Source of the DNA: Procambarus clarkii
Taxonomy: Eukaryota > Arthropoda > Malacostraca > Decapoda > Cambaridae
Length of the DNA: 64,000 nucleotides
Direction: 5' to 3'
Assembly: GCF_040958095.1 (NCBI RefSeq)
Contig: NC_091160.1
Span: 38,009,996-38,073,995 of the forward strand
Under the pieces are notes generated by a model. The model was not told the DNA's origin. It made no database searches and saw nothing but the letters and a program-made list of their open reading frames with translations. The stretch's first letter is position 1. Every line of letters starts with the position of its first letter. Position numbers and translations under genes: made by a program. Below, in pieces: positions 10,680-46,699 of this stretch.

Positions 10680-12640
10680 GCTGCATATGTGCAGGATTAC
10701 CTTCCGTGTTCTCTATAGTGCTGCCCTTACATTCGTAGGATTTTCTTCTCTGGAGTGTTTTGGGGACGCTTCATTAGAGGTCTTTCTCAATTGCGTTGCC
10801 TCTTGTCCAGGGTAAGCCAAGTCTCTGGGACTTTCTTGTCTTAACTCAAGTCAGGAGCGACTTTGGCAGGCAGGGTGCACTGGGGGTTCACATACTGCTC
10901 TTAGCGCAACGAGGTTGGCCTTCACAGCCACATAATCCTGGCAGTGTCAGCTTACTAAGGTCCAATATAGCGATACAAGTGCCTGGGAGTCCTGCTTGGG
11001 TTTCTCCTTCAGGCTCTGGAAATTCCCTGCAGGTTTGGTGGTCTTATGGATATTCCCCTCAAACCTACTGTCACTTCGTGCGAGTTTGAGAGTTGCTCAT
11101 CATCCGTGCCATGTAGCGACATTCATTACTAATGCTCCACAATGGCCTGTTGGGTTGACACTTTTGATGGTCTTGTAGGGTTTGCTCTCGTATAATTGCT
11201 CTTTCTGACCCTCTTGATGAGGTTAGAGCTTACCAGGCAGCAACCACTTTGCATCTTTGTTTTTCTAGGTTGTGTCCAATTGGATTGGATGCCCCAGATC
11301 TACCTCTGGTTTGTGTTCATGTTTAGGGAGGTTTCAAACTAGGATGCTATACCAGTGGTGATATTTTTCAAAATGCTAGTGCTCTCTAAAATAGAACACT
11401 GTTGTACAATGAAAGTCCCTTTCAAAGCTGGAGAAATTGCTGACCTAGAGAGCATACAGAGATCCTTTACTGCTAGAATCCACTCAGGAAAACATTAACC
11501 TATTGGGACTCACTAAAATACCTAAATCTGTATTCTCTTGAGCACAGGTGGGAGATACATAATAACTTAAACGTGAAAAATAATAGAGGGGCTGGTCCCA
11601 AACCTGCACAAAGAAATAACACAACATAAGACCAGAAGGCATAGCAGGATGTGCAGAATATCTCCATTGAAAAGCGGAGGTGCAATAGGTACTCTGAGAG
11701 CAAACTCTATCAACATCAGAGACCCGAGGCTGTTTGACACGCTTCCACTACACACAAGAGGCATAACTGGCTGACCCCTCACAGTGTTCAAGAGAGACTT
11801 GTTAAACACCTCCAAAGGATACGTGAGGAATCAGGCTGTGATTCATAAGTTAGGCTGCGAGCAGCTGCATCCGACAGCCTGGTTGACCAGTACAACAACG
11901 AGGAGGCCTGGTCGCGGAGACGTTGAGCCCGGAAATCATCGCAAGGTAAGGGATCCAAATTGGTGGGGGTGGTGGTGTCAAAAGTGAACTGCACTTTGGC
12001 TCCGTTCGCACCTCCTCTTCCTTTGTATTTGAGCATGGTTCACCCCTCCTCTGATTCTCTTCTCCTTGCCCCGAAGCCTCCAAGGGTTTCCGGGTCGGGC
12101 AGGGTTTAGCTCGGGAAATGATTCGGCCAGCTCAGGGTGTTGCCTCTTCAGATTCAGGCATAAGACAGTTGGGCCTGTTAGTCCTGCCTACGCTTTTGAG
12201 ATTTCCCTTCTTCCTTTGAAGCCTCTCCCTTGGAGTCTGCTTTTCTGTTCTGGCCAGTGGGTGAGAACACTGCCTCTGCCCTGGGAACCTCTTCTGCAGC
12301 TTTCGGGGCTTGGGGGGGATTCAGATTTGGGTCCCTTTTGGCTCAGTTCCTGGATCCTTCTAAGAAGGGTCTCCTTTTTGCAGGGAGAAAGGGTGGTAGA
12401 GGTTATTATTTCCTCCCTCCCTGTCAGAGTATGATTTGGGTGCAGCTTTTCTCAGGGTTTGGTTCCTTGTACCTTTAGGCCCATATGATTGTTCTTCCCG
12501 AGGCTTCCTCTTGGGTCCCTCCAGCGGCAGCTCGGGAGGCTTTTTTTTTTTTTTTATGTACTTTCTGCAAGATCCAGATTACGCCTCCTTGATGCACCAG
12601 CCCTCTTTTGAGTTTAGATCTTTTTCTGTACTATGTGTGT
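10680..12640 (+). mobile_element. Old DIRS-like element remnant (5'/gag-proximal part)
   Basis: Several blocks align by eye, in order, with the DIRS element at 47.9-53.5 kb: tcttatggatattcccctca near 11041 with 48912, cttcgtgcgagtttgagag near 11074 with 48943, and ccccgaagcctccaagggtt near 12070 with 49309. A LINE fragment (11330-11950) interrupts it. Stops and indels break every frame. Similarity is moderate, and the exact ends are uncertain. Confidence 0.55.
11330..11950 (+). mobile_element. LINE 3'-end fragment carrying the SINE tail
   Basis: Broken frames encode the C-terminal part of a LINE protein (LESIQRSFTAR, VFKRDLLNT, AASDSLVDQYN). It ends with aggaggcctggtcgcggaga and agcccggaaatcatcgcaag, which matches the 3' tail of the SINE family. 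This makes it a candidate partner LINE for those SINEs. It is inserted in the old DIRS remnant. Confidence 0.6.
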
Positions 12641-13290
12641 TATAAGGTTCCAGGATCTTCCTGGCTGGCAGAAAATCCTTTGTTCTCGCTTAGTGCAATT
12701 TTTACCGTATTACACAGAATATTTGTTTGCACCTCAATGACTGCCTGTTTGCTCCAACACACAACACTCAGGATTCAGTTCATTTGAAAGTGGGGGACAA
12801 AGGGAACATCATTCCAGATCACGAGAGCAGTAAAGTTAAGAGAGTCCCAAGCATCAACTCCTGGAGACGGACACAAAGCAGTGAAAATTGATATGACAGA
12901 AGTTGGAGTTTAGGAAAATTTACAAAGAAACCACAAATATTCCTTTGAAGAATAGACATAGTGAAGACCAGAGGTAAAGAAAAAGGAGAAAAACGAAAAT
13001 AAAGGACACTAGGGAGGATCAGAAGTAGGAGAAGTGAAGTGGGGGTGGCAAAGGTAAATCCAGTAAAGAGAGCGGTTAGAAGGAGCAGAGGCGAACTAAC
13101 GGGGTCTGGAGACGGATGGTCGAGGAAGGGTGGGGTGAACAACGAACAGCAGTGAGCACTTAATCAGGGACAGGCAGTACCAGAGGCAGAATCAAGGGCT
13201 ATGGGGACGTCCATAGACAGACTCTGCTACTCGGACAGAAGAGGAGGCAGGAACCAAGATGGTAGAGGAAATTGTGGGAAGGACAGAAGC
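12641..13290. other. No recognised gene (spacer)
   Basis: After a short T-run the sequence becomes purine-rich on the plus strand (about 12950-13290). Nothing nameable was seen. Confidence 0.4.
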
Positions 13291-13294
13291 CTTA

Positions 13295-13873
13295 TTATCT
13301 GCAGGAAAGGCGGGAGAGGAAGCAGGTTTCAGTTTGATTGTGTGTCGGTAGGGACGTACTGTGCAACAGTGTCCACAGTCGGAAAGGGGGGGGGGGAGGG
13401 TGGGTAACGAGAGCAGACAACAGGAAGGCGAATGGGAGGAGGCTGGACAGGGAAAGGCCAAAAGACAGAAGAAAGAGGGTGTCAAAAAATGGAGGATGCT
13501 GAGGAAGGAGGAAGCAGAGAAGTGGCATTAACCTGGCAGGTTGAAGAGTGAAGGAAGGTTGGAGTCGATGGACGAAGAATCGTGAGAAAAAACACAGAGA
13601 CCATAGATTGGAGAAGGGGGAGCTGGTGGTGTCAGGATTCATAGTTTGGAAATGATTGCAGAATGAAGGAAGGGAAGTGTGATGCAATGCGTGAGCATAA
13701 GCAATGTTGGAGTAAAGACGGCGCCGAGCCTCTGGGAAAGGTATACGATCACTAGGCTTCAAGATGAAAATGGCCTGTTGAAACTTCAAATGCAAGGGGG
13801 GCCTCCCCACAGTGTATGCATTGGGCCTAAGAGAAGAGCAATTGGTACAAAAATGACCAGGGTCACCACACAC
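13295..13873 (-). pseudogene. Possible retrotransposon ORF1/gag C-terminal piece with zinc-knuckle remnant
   Basis: A 192-codon minus-strand open frame begins CGDPGHFCTNC, close to the end of a CCHC zinc knuckle, and continues with RIPFPEARRRLYSNIAYAHA, then low-complexity Ser/Leu/Phe-rich sequence. Zinc knuckles followed by such text occur in ORF1 proteins of Jockey/I-type LINEs. The first Cys of the knuckle falls outside the frame. The assignment is tentative, and the second half may be non-coding purine-rich DNA read as protein. Confidence 0.35.
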
Positions 13874-14179
13874 GTGGTAAACGGATATGCTACTGTACCT
13901 TAAAGAACCATGACCAACTTTCTAACACTTACTTCAGAAGCATGACAAGGGGATCTACTCCTAAACGGAGCATCTGGCACCAGCAAGAATGATGTAAGAT
14001 ACTGTTCATTGAATGGGAAAGAAATTAAATAATAAATGAAGTTATCTATTTTAATAATATAAAGACGCCTCTGTACATTCAATCACATTGGACTTACAGT
14101 ACTCTACAAAAATGTGCACTGCATGAGGCACTGCATACTTATGCCATTAAGATTTTTTTTATATATATAGAACGACATG

Positions 14180-14890
14180 GCAGCTACATGACACTAGGGC
14201 TTAAGCCCAGTAGGCCCTAGGCTGTCACTGTGATCAGCTGCATCTTGCTCTTTGACTGTGGCATGTTTTTGCACTTAGTGGTCCTAGTGGTGTTGTTATT
14301 ATGGCACCTACCAAGGAACTAAGTAAAGAAACCATTGCTTTAAAGGAGGCAGGCCATCAAACTAAGGAAATAATTTAATTAGTGTGAGTCAAAGTCAACA
14401 ATGAGGAAGCATGTGTGCATTTCAGAGAGGCAAATAGAGTTGTGAGAGAGACCATCACAAAAACTTGGTCTTGAGGTCTTGAACCAAGCCAGTTGGTCTG
14501 GCCTCGTGAAAATTTCAAGGTCTGAACATTCTAAAACCCTCAATCTTCAATGAATGTTTTAGGGCATTTCAGAGACCTTGAAGTCATCCTGGGATGACCA
14601 ACCCAAGGTTTGTGTGGTGTGGTATCTCACTTCTATTTGCCTCTCAAATGTACACAGTACTTCATTGTCGATTTCACAATACCCACCGACTCATTTCTTT
14701 CCTTAGTTTGGTGGCCTGCCTCCTTTAAAGCAATAGTTTCTTTGCTTAGTTCCTTAGTAGGTGCCATAATAACATAATACCACAAGGACCACTGTGCAAA
14801 AATATGCCACAGTCAAAGAGCAAGATGCATCGGACCACTGATCACGACAGCCTGGGGCCGCTGGGTTGTTGCAGAGCCATGTAGCTGCCG
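14180..14890. mobile_element. Palindrome of two head-to-head Tc1-like transposase 5' ends
   Basis: The left half (14180 to about 14535) and the right half (14890 back to about 14535) are imperfect reverse complements. In both, ATG opens MAPTKELSKETIALKEAGHQ (plus at 14301, minus at 14767), a helix-turn-helix start typical of Tc1/mariner-type transposases. Both frames break soon after. This is a foldback derivative of a DNA transposon, not an autonomous element. Confidence 0.75.
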
Positions 14891-15591
14891 TAAGTACATG
14901 GCAACTTGTGCACTATGCTGCATACTTTTGATGAGTACTGTAAAGGAAAAGAAATGACATTTAGTACATATTTACAAACCTGTTGCAATAGAAAATATAA
15001 AAGCTCTTAGCTTAAGGCTTTAAAATTTATACATTTGTGATCTTCAGTAATGACAGTACTGTATATAATTTGTGATGAAGCAGACATTTGGAGGATTAAG
15101 TCAAGCTACGCTCTTGCTAATCCATTATCTGAAGAACTTTCAACTTCTGAATGTCTTGAATAAATATCAAAATTTCTACTTTTGAACTTCCCTTGCATGT
15201 ACATTATTAGGTGGTACATTCCTAGCTTTCAAAAGTACATCACTTGCAAGGATATTATAACAAATATTGACATATCTTTCATTCCACTACAATTGTTATA
15301 CTGTATATCACATATAGCAATCCCTCAACATTTGAAAAATTACCAGTATCTTATTTAAATAATTTATACAACTTAAAAACTTTTAAATTTTTAACCAACT
15401 TGAATCAGACACAAGAGCCCCACCCCCATTGTACCGGTACAATTCAAAAGCAAGATGAGATTACACAGACCCTGTGTTAAACCCAAGTCAGTTGTTCTAC
15501 CACAACCCCAACACACTATAGCAAAGCTATTAAGTTCTTTATGGTTGCTTCACCTTTTAACATTAAAGTATTTCTTAAAGCAGTCCTTTAA
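14891..15591. other. Downstream region of AFG3L2 (probable 3' UTR)
   Basis: AT-rich sequence immediately 3' of the AFG3L2 stop on the minus strand. I could not identify a convincing poly(A) signal, so the 3' UTR end is not placed. Confidence 0.4.
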
Positions 15592-40635
<25,044 letters not shown>

Positions 40636-41145
40636 GGTGGTGGTGGAGGGGTTGTTGAGGGCGTGTGTGTGGTGGAGAGAGGTGGTCACAGAAGCTCCAT
40701 GAGAGCACAACTTACACACGGTGCCGGGTCGTCTGCTCCCGCCCCACCATCACTCTCCCTCACCCCCGCTCCCTCACCCCACTCTCCCTCTCTACCCATC
40801 ATACTATATTTTGATTTTATTTTATATGCCATATAAAATAAATATCATAGGTTAAATATGCCCAGGTAAGTTAAAATAATTAGTGTTGTTGCCTTGCATG
40901 GTAAGGAAACTTGCAAAATAAATGGTTCTCAGAACTACAGACTGGCAATTTGGCTATATTTTTACAAAATAATAATATTAATTGCCTTAATTGACTATCG
41001 GTCAAAGTAGTAGTTACAAAATTGTTAAGTGTAATGACGAGTAGTGTGAGAGAGAAGCGTGAGTGAGAGTGTAACTAGAGTGTTCCTGGGGGCCGGGAGA
41101 GCTGACCCGGCGGGACCCAAACACTGGACCTGACGACGCTCAACC
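40636..41145. promoter_or_regulatory. Divergent promoter region AFG3L2 / SNRPC
   Basis: The two start codons are 510 bp apart and face away from each other, so both 5' UTRs and core promoters must fit here unless 5' non-coding exons exist. The side next to AFG3L2 is GC-richer, the middle (40800-40860) AT-rich. No specific factor site is claimed. Confidence 0.6.
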
Positions 41146-41153
41146 ATGCCAAA
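41146..41153 (+). CDS. SNRPC: SNRPC exon 1 (ATG CCA AA)
   Basis: A tiny coding first exon, MPK split after two bases of Lys, with donor gtaagt. The context caaccATG is good. Confidence 0.88.
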
Positions 41154-44100
41154 GTAAGTTTGTCTCAAATATCTTCCCGGTACCCGGGGTAAAGGGAGCC
41201 AGGTCCTCCCCTGTCTAGGATGTCAGGCTAGGCTTTAAGTTCCGGCTCCGTGTGAGGTGACATTTAGCCGTGAGAGGCAGCTACGAGGGCTGGTCCGGAA
41301 TGTTCTGTAGACCTGTGCAGTGGGGCGCCACATGACAGGGAGAGGTTTCGTGGTGGAAAGGGGAATTTACCTAAGGTCACAGTCTTTCTAGTGGCCTCGA
41401 AAGGGACAGGAAGTCAGTGGCTGGTCAAAGGTCCCTTCTCATTGTTCCTAAGGATCTTTTTATTGGATTTTGAACAGAAGCAGTCTTGGCGTTTATGGCT
41501 TGGGCTGTTACATTGGTTAAACTTGTTTTATCTTTATATAAACTTTAGGCTTGTACATAGGTCCTCCCCCCCCCCCCTAAAAGTCGAACTGCAGACCTTT
41601 CTCAATATAATCCCACAACAGTTGCCTAACTTCCAGGTACCTAGTTACTGTTAGGTGAATGGAAGAATTAAGAGAAAGGAAACTTGCTTAACCACGTTTG
41701 TCCAACTCGGGAATCAAGTCCAGAATCTCCAACTACGAGACAAGAACGTAGCCACTACACTAATCAGACTTATAATAATGGTTGAAAAAGCATCTCCTGT
41801 TTTAATGTCCTACATTGTGGCTTATTGAGCTTGACACTTTTGTTCCTTCTATGTGTTTCGGTTGCCTTAAAAAAGTGGTCTGGATTAATATCCTGCAGCT
41901 TGTTCAGCATTTTAAAGATCTTGATGAGATCAACCCTGTTGTCTGGTTTGTGGTATTGTTCCTATGGCCCTCAACCATTCCTAGTATGAGTGCTGACTTA
42001 GTTTTGGGAATTAATTTTGTTGTGTTATCTTGAACTTTCTCCTCTGCAAATATTTCCTTTTTTAATGTGAGATCTCCACGCTTGATTACAGTAGTCCAAA
42101 TGGAGGCCACCAGACTTGTACAGTTGAATAACCACTTTCATTTCCTTGCTCAAAGGTTCTTTTGACTATTGCTAGGGTTGATGGAAGAGTTGATTTGTTT
42201 AGTAAGATTTAGATGTATGTAATTTTTCACGTAATGTGTTTTGTTAACAGATTTTACTTTTATTAGACCTTACTAACCCACCATAATCTATCCTGTCATA
42301 ACCTAATCCAGCCTAACCTAATGATATATGGTATTTATCAGTTACAATATAAACTGTGTGTGATTTTACTGTAGTTTTGTATGTACTGTATTTCATATCA
42401 TTCTGTACTCTACAGTATGTTATAAAAAAAAATACAATTCTATTATTCTTATTGCTTAGAGATACTTGGACAGTGAGTAAAACAAATTGAGGTGCTCACC
42501 AGAAATCTCAAGTTACTTATTGTACCTTCCAGATACTACTGTGATTACTGCGACACTTACCTCACACATGACTCCGTAAGTATGTCATACTTTACGTATT
42601 AGTAATTATAGGAAAATGTCTCTTCAAATAGGATTGTGGTGCAGAAAATTCTGAATTTATAAATACATGATAATTTCATAACGTACGCATGTTTGCTAGC
42701 TAATATTTGTAAAGATTGCATAATAGGATGTAGAAAGGACATGTAGTACTTTCTACAGTAACAGCATGTTCTGTGTGTGTTCCTTTTAACTCTCATTCTA
42801 ATAACAAAAAAAATCCAAGAAAAATCTTAAGAAATTAAAACTTTCATTTCCCAGATTTCAATTTTGCTGCCTGGAGCACATGTGAACCCTCTAGAAAGGG
42901 GGCATTTCATTACATTAAACACTTCATTTTAATTTTTAAGAATTTTCCTGTATTATTTGTACTGTATAATGAGATGTAACGGCATAATTCCCATATGCTG
43001 TTGTATTTCATTATACAAATACTGTATCTGGTTTCCAAATGATCTTAGGTAGTACTGTACCCTGTACCATAAATACTATATTAAGAACTTATGTAGTATG
43101 TATTGCTTGATTTAATTTATTTCTTAAGTTACTGTAAATGTACATTACTGTACTGTCTTTAATTAGCCTTAGGGTTCTGGTTCTGCATTTTTGTTTAGTA
43201 TAGTAAGTTTAGCCAACCATTAGCACAGTAGTGGTGAATCAAAATTGTTGTTACACTAAGTAAGAGTAACATGAGACCGTAAAACATTTGTCTTTAGTTG
43301 TGAACATTTTTACTCCAGCTGTGAGCATTAGTATCAATATGATGCCCCTTGTTTCATCGTCACTGAATTATTGTGGATAAGCAATTTGTGTATTTGGATT
43401 GAGCTTGATTTTGCTTCAGATGTTTTTTATTTATTTTTGTTGTAATATGTGAACTACATAAATTGTATACGATTGAAACTCGATCATTCTTCACCTTTTG
43501 TAGCATTAATGAAATAACGAATCTTACTGTACATAGGACTGATACTTTTCTCTTGCAAATAATTTTGTGCAGAAAATGCAGCCAGGAAGTGTGGTGAAAG
43601 TGGGGCCAAAGCCAAGGATTATGTGATTAACACTTATATATTTAGTAAAGGTGTAACAAGTGGCTATGCAGGACTAAAATTAACTTGGTTCTTATATAAT
43701 CCCAGATCTTTGCAAATTCCTACAATTTTAACAATACAATTATTGTCATTATTTTTACATTTACCTGCATGATGGTTAAAATACAGCATTCCCTTTTATT
43801 TAAATACATTATTGCAATTTGTGTGCTGTTTTTCTTATCCAGGTTTGTGTATATATATATATGACCAGCTTACATTTTATGAGTCATTGTTTCATTTAAC
43901 TAAACAAACAAATAGAAAATATTACAGTATCTGCAAATTAAAAAAAATGACCTGATATTACAGCCCTCGGTGCGGAAGACTCACTGCCAGGGGCGAAAAC
44001 ACAAGGAAAATGTCAAAATATACTACCAGAAGTGGATGGAGGAGCAAGCTCAGTCTCTGATTGATGCAACAAGTTAGTACTCTATATTGGTGTATTTCTT

Positions 44101-46517
44101 TGCATACATACATACATACAGCACTTTGTATTTTTATAACTAATAGTATACATTGTATTAGAGAATACAGTATATAAAATTGTATATTCTTTCCTAGTTT
44201 GCAGAGACAGAGCTTCGGCTCTTTGGTTTTGTCTCAACAATAGTCAACTGGTTTTCAAGTAATTAATCTTCTGGGTTGTCATTGAATTTGAAACTGTGTA
44301 TGGAGGTGTTCTCTGCCTCTTCACTTTCTTGTACATTCTATTTATTGGCTATTTGAACAATGAATAAATTCTTTGTAACGTGTCAGTGGTTCATTCAGAT
44401 ACATATAGTTTCCATCTGTGTCCCCCCTTGTATATGTACCAACCATGCCAATCTCTCCGTGTTTTGCTGTCGATTATCTTAAAAATTTTGTATGTGGTTA
44501 CAGTATCACATATCCCTCATCTCTTCTTCTTCCTAGTGACATGTGATTTGATTACTAAAGTCTTTCGTTGTACAATAACTCATAACCTTTGACCTCTGTG
44601 ACTTGTCTGGAAGCATACCTGATGACTTTCTCTGGCTTTGTTTTATATTTAATGAGCTACTGATTCCTCTATGGTGGAGCATATTCAAGAATTGTCATAT
44701 ATGGTGTGACAAGTTCTAATGGCACTTCTTACATTGATTAATCTTGCCGAATCAGTTAATGTACAGTTAATGAGAGTTTTGGGAGAGCTGGCTTGGTGAA
44801 ATATCAACCCTGTCTTTTTCAATGTCCAATTACAGAAAGTTTTCCTTAACCCTTTTGTATCTTATGTCTGGTTGTCTATGCCCAGAACCCATACATGCAT
44901 TCATGCACTCCCATGCTCTCACACTCACTATATCTTTCTAATTTGCACACACACTTTTAATGTACTGTAGATTTTATATTAGTAGCTCAAACTTGTTAAT
45001 ATAAACAAAGTTCTTTGTTGGATTCTGTATCCATGGTCTCGGTAATTTGTAGTGTGATACTCCATCATGCAGAGATGTATACTATGTATGTGAGAGTTGT
45101 GCACAATACAGTAAGTCACTTAGAAAATACAATTTTGTATGCAGATGGGAACAGTAGTAGTTTTATATGCTTGAGGATTATGTAGTTTTTTGTAGATATT
45201 CCAGTAGGGATAACTCCTTGCTATAATTGATTGATTAGGTAATAAAACTTTTGTTTTACAGCTGCTGCATTTAAAGCTGGGAAGATCCCAAAGGGAGCAG
45301 CCATTCCTCCACCGACCAGCATGCAAGGTGAGCTCATCGTGTTGACTGCTGTTGGATATCTTAATGATTTCTTAATTTAATTTTGTTTTTATTAAGCATG
45401 AATCAAGTATTCTTCATTTTTGGCCCCTCACAAAAATTGTGTTAATTTTGGTACTTGCATGAATAATGACAAAAAATGACTTGATAAAATAATAAAGTGT
45501 AGAATTTATTGTATGCTAAGTAAAGTGTTTACTTTCAGGAGGACCAGGAGGTCCTGTTGGGCCAGGGGGTCCAGTGGGTCCAGGGCCTCAGAACATGGGT
45601 GGTCCAGGAGGTCCTCCAAGAGGGCCAGGAATGGGGAACATGGGCCCTCCAGGCATGGCTGGTGCAAACATGCCAGGCAACATGGGTATGCCCCCCATGG
45701 GTCCAAGAGGACCCATGATGGGGCCACCAATGATGGGTGGCCCTCCGGGTCCTGGCATGCCACCTGGTATGATGCCAGGTAAGACATTTCTCAGTGTTCC
45801 TGTATGCTACTTAAGTCTGTCCTCTTTTTAAATAAAGATGTGATCAATTATAATTTCTAGTAGTTCATCTTGTGTCAAAAACACAGCAATATTTTCATTC
45901 TGAAATGATATTGAGGCATTCACTAAAAATTATAGTGTTATTTATTTAGTCTCTTGTGGGCCATTTTCATTTGATGTCATTTGCAGATAATTGATTCATG
46001 CAATGTCTTTAAAAAATCCATCTTAATCATCACTTAACAATCATTGTTATTTTCTGTATTCTCAATTACCAACCATATCAAGTTTTCAAGTGTTTAAGCT
46101 TTTTTGAAGGGCTTTTATTAACATTTCAGAAAAAATCATTTTGATTTCATCAAGTTTACTTCTCATATGCAACATTCTATTTCATAACATGGCAGAGCAG
46201 AATGTTACCCCTTATTGTATAAATGGGACACTGTATCTCAGTTCCAGATACTATTATCTTGGACTGTTCATCCATAAAGAACTCTTGTGAGCACGTCACA
46301 TAAGCTTTGCTCTCCCAAGCCTCTTAGGTACCGTGTTTCTTCAACTCTTGTACCATCACTAATACTCAGTTTTACCTAGTTTACTAAAAGATGTTAAATT
46401 AATATAGGTATTTCAGGAATGCGACCTCCGATGGGTGGTCCCATGGGACCAATGATGATGGGCCCTGGTGGGATGCGACCTCCAATGATGGCCGGACCTC
46501 CACAAATAAGACCATAA
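41146..46517 (+). CDS. SNRPC: U1 small nuclear ribonucleoprotein C (six coding exons)
   Basis: U1C binds the U1 snRNP and stabilises pairing of U1 RNA with the 5' splice site in the nucleus. Six exons join in phase to 191 residues. The N-terminal zinc finger is complete: Cys6, Cys9, His24 and His30 in [20 protein letters not shown] followed by [11 protein letters not shown], then [15 protein letters not shown]. The C-terminal 120 residues are Gly/Pro/Met-rich ([19 protein letters not shown]), as in animal U1C, and end QIRP. Human U1C is about 160 residues, so this tail is somewhat longer. The first exon holds only 8 coding bases. The last intron has two in-frame acceptors 9 bp apart. The neighbour AFG3L2 is divergent with no functional link. 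Confidence 0.95.
41565..41770 (-). mobile_element. tRNA-derived SINE, second family, degraded
   Basis: On the minus strand it reads tagtgtagtggctacgttct, a B-box-like gacttgattcc, then tttcctttctcttaattctt and taggtacctgg, the order of the copy at 59688. It sits in SNRPC intron 1 beside a 12-C run. Confidence 0.6.
41790..42130 (-). mobile_element. LINE C-terminal/3' fragment, old
   Basis: A minus-strand frame-broken reading resembles the LINE tail (LINEs here end with ...RRGDMIxxYKI, preceded by an EYxxxVW block): the segment gttgatctcatcaagatctt fits the DLIKIFK-type block. The match is by pattern and is weak. Confidence 0.4.
42533..42575 (+). CDS. SNRPC: SNRPC exon 2 (first zinc ligands)
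   Basis: Encodes [14 protein letters not shown]. The acceptor is ttccag and the donor gtaagt. Confidence 0.95.
43964..44072 (+). CDS. SNRPC: SNRPC exon 3 (zinc finger end, helix)
   Basis: Encodes [20 protein letters not shown] and [16 protein letters not shown]. The donor is gttagt, phase 1. Confidence 0.95.
44200..44960 (-). mobile_element. LINE 3' fragment, old, related to 7568-9612
   Basis: Its plus-strand text parallels 7595-8260 in order: gagcttcggctctttggttt, gaaactgtgtatgga, gtttccatctgtgtcccc, ttaaaaattttgtatgtggt, and the tcatatatggtgtgacaag area. It has many substitutions and indels and lies in SNRPC intron 3. Confidence 0.65.
45262..45327 (+). CDS. SNRPC: SNRPC exon 4
   Basis: Encodes [20 protein letters not shown]. 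The acceptor is tttacag and the donor gtgagc. Confidence 0.94.
45539..45778 (+). CDS. SNRPC: SNRPC exon 5 (Gly/Pro/Met repeats)
   Basis: 80 residues built from GPGGP, MGPPG and GPPM motifs. Collagen-like open frames on the opposite strand are shadows of this composition. Confidence 0.93.
46408..46517 (+). CDS. SNRPC: SNRPC exon 6 (C terminus, stop)
   Basis: Encodes [20 protein letters not shown] to GPPQIRP, then TAA. An alternative acceptor at 46415-46416 (tttcag) would drop three residues in frame. Confidence 0.92.
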
Positions 46518-46626
46518 ATCATATTTATATAGAACTTATAGTAAGAATTTTGATGTACACAATGAACATTTTGAGATAGATGACCTGAAAATTTTATAGA
46601 CAGTTCTACAGTACTGGAGATGGGTT

Positions 46627-46694
46627 AATAAAAATACAACAAACTTTTTTGTTTGTGCAACTTGCTAAATTGGATACCGAGATGTGGAAAATAA
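46627..46694 (+). terminator. SNRPC: SNRPC poly(A) signals
   Basis: AATAAA occurs at 46627-46632 and again at 46689-46694, about 110 and 172 bp after the stop. Either could end the mRNA. Confidence 0.6.
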
Positions 46695-46699
46695 AACTA

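Noticed and set aside
45506-45787. Open frames opposite and shifted to SNRPC exon 5
   Set aside because: Composition shadows of the Gly/Pro/Met-rich coding exon; the correct frame is fixed by splice phase.
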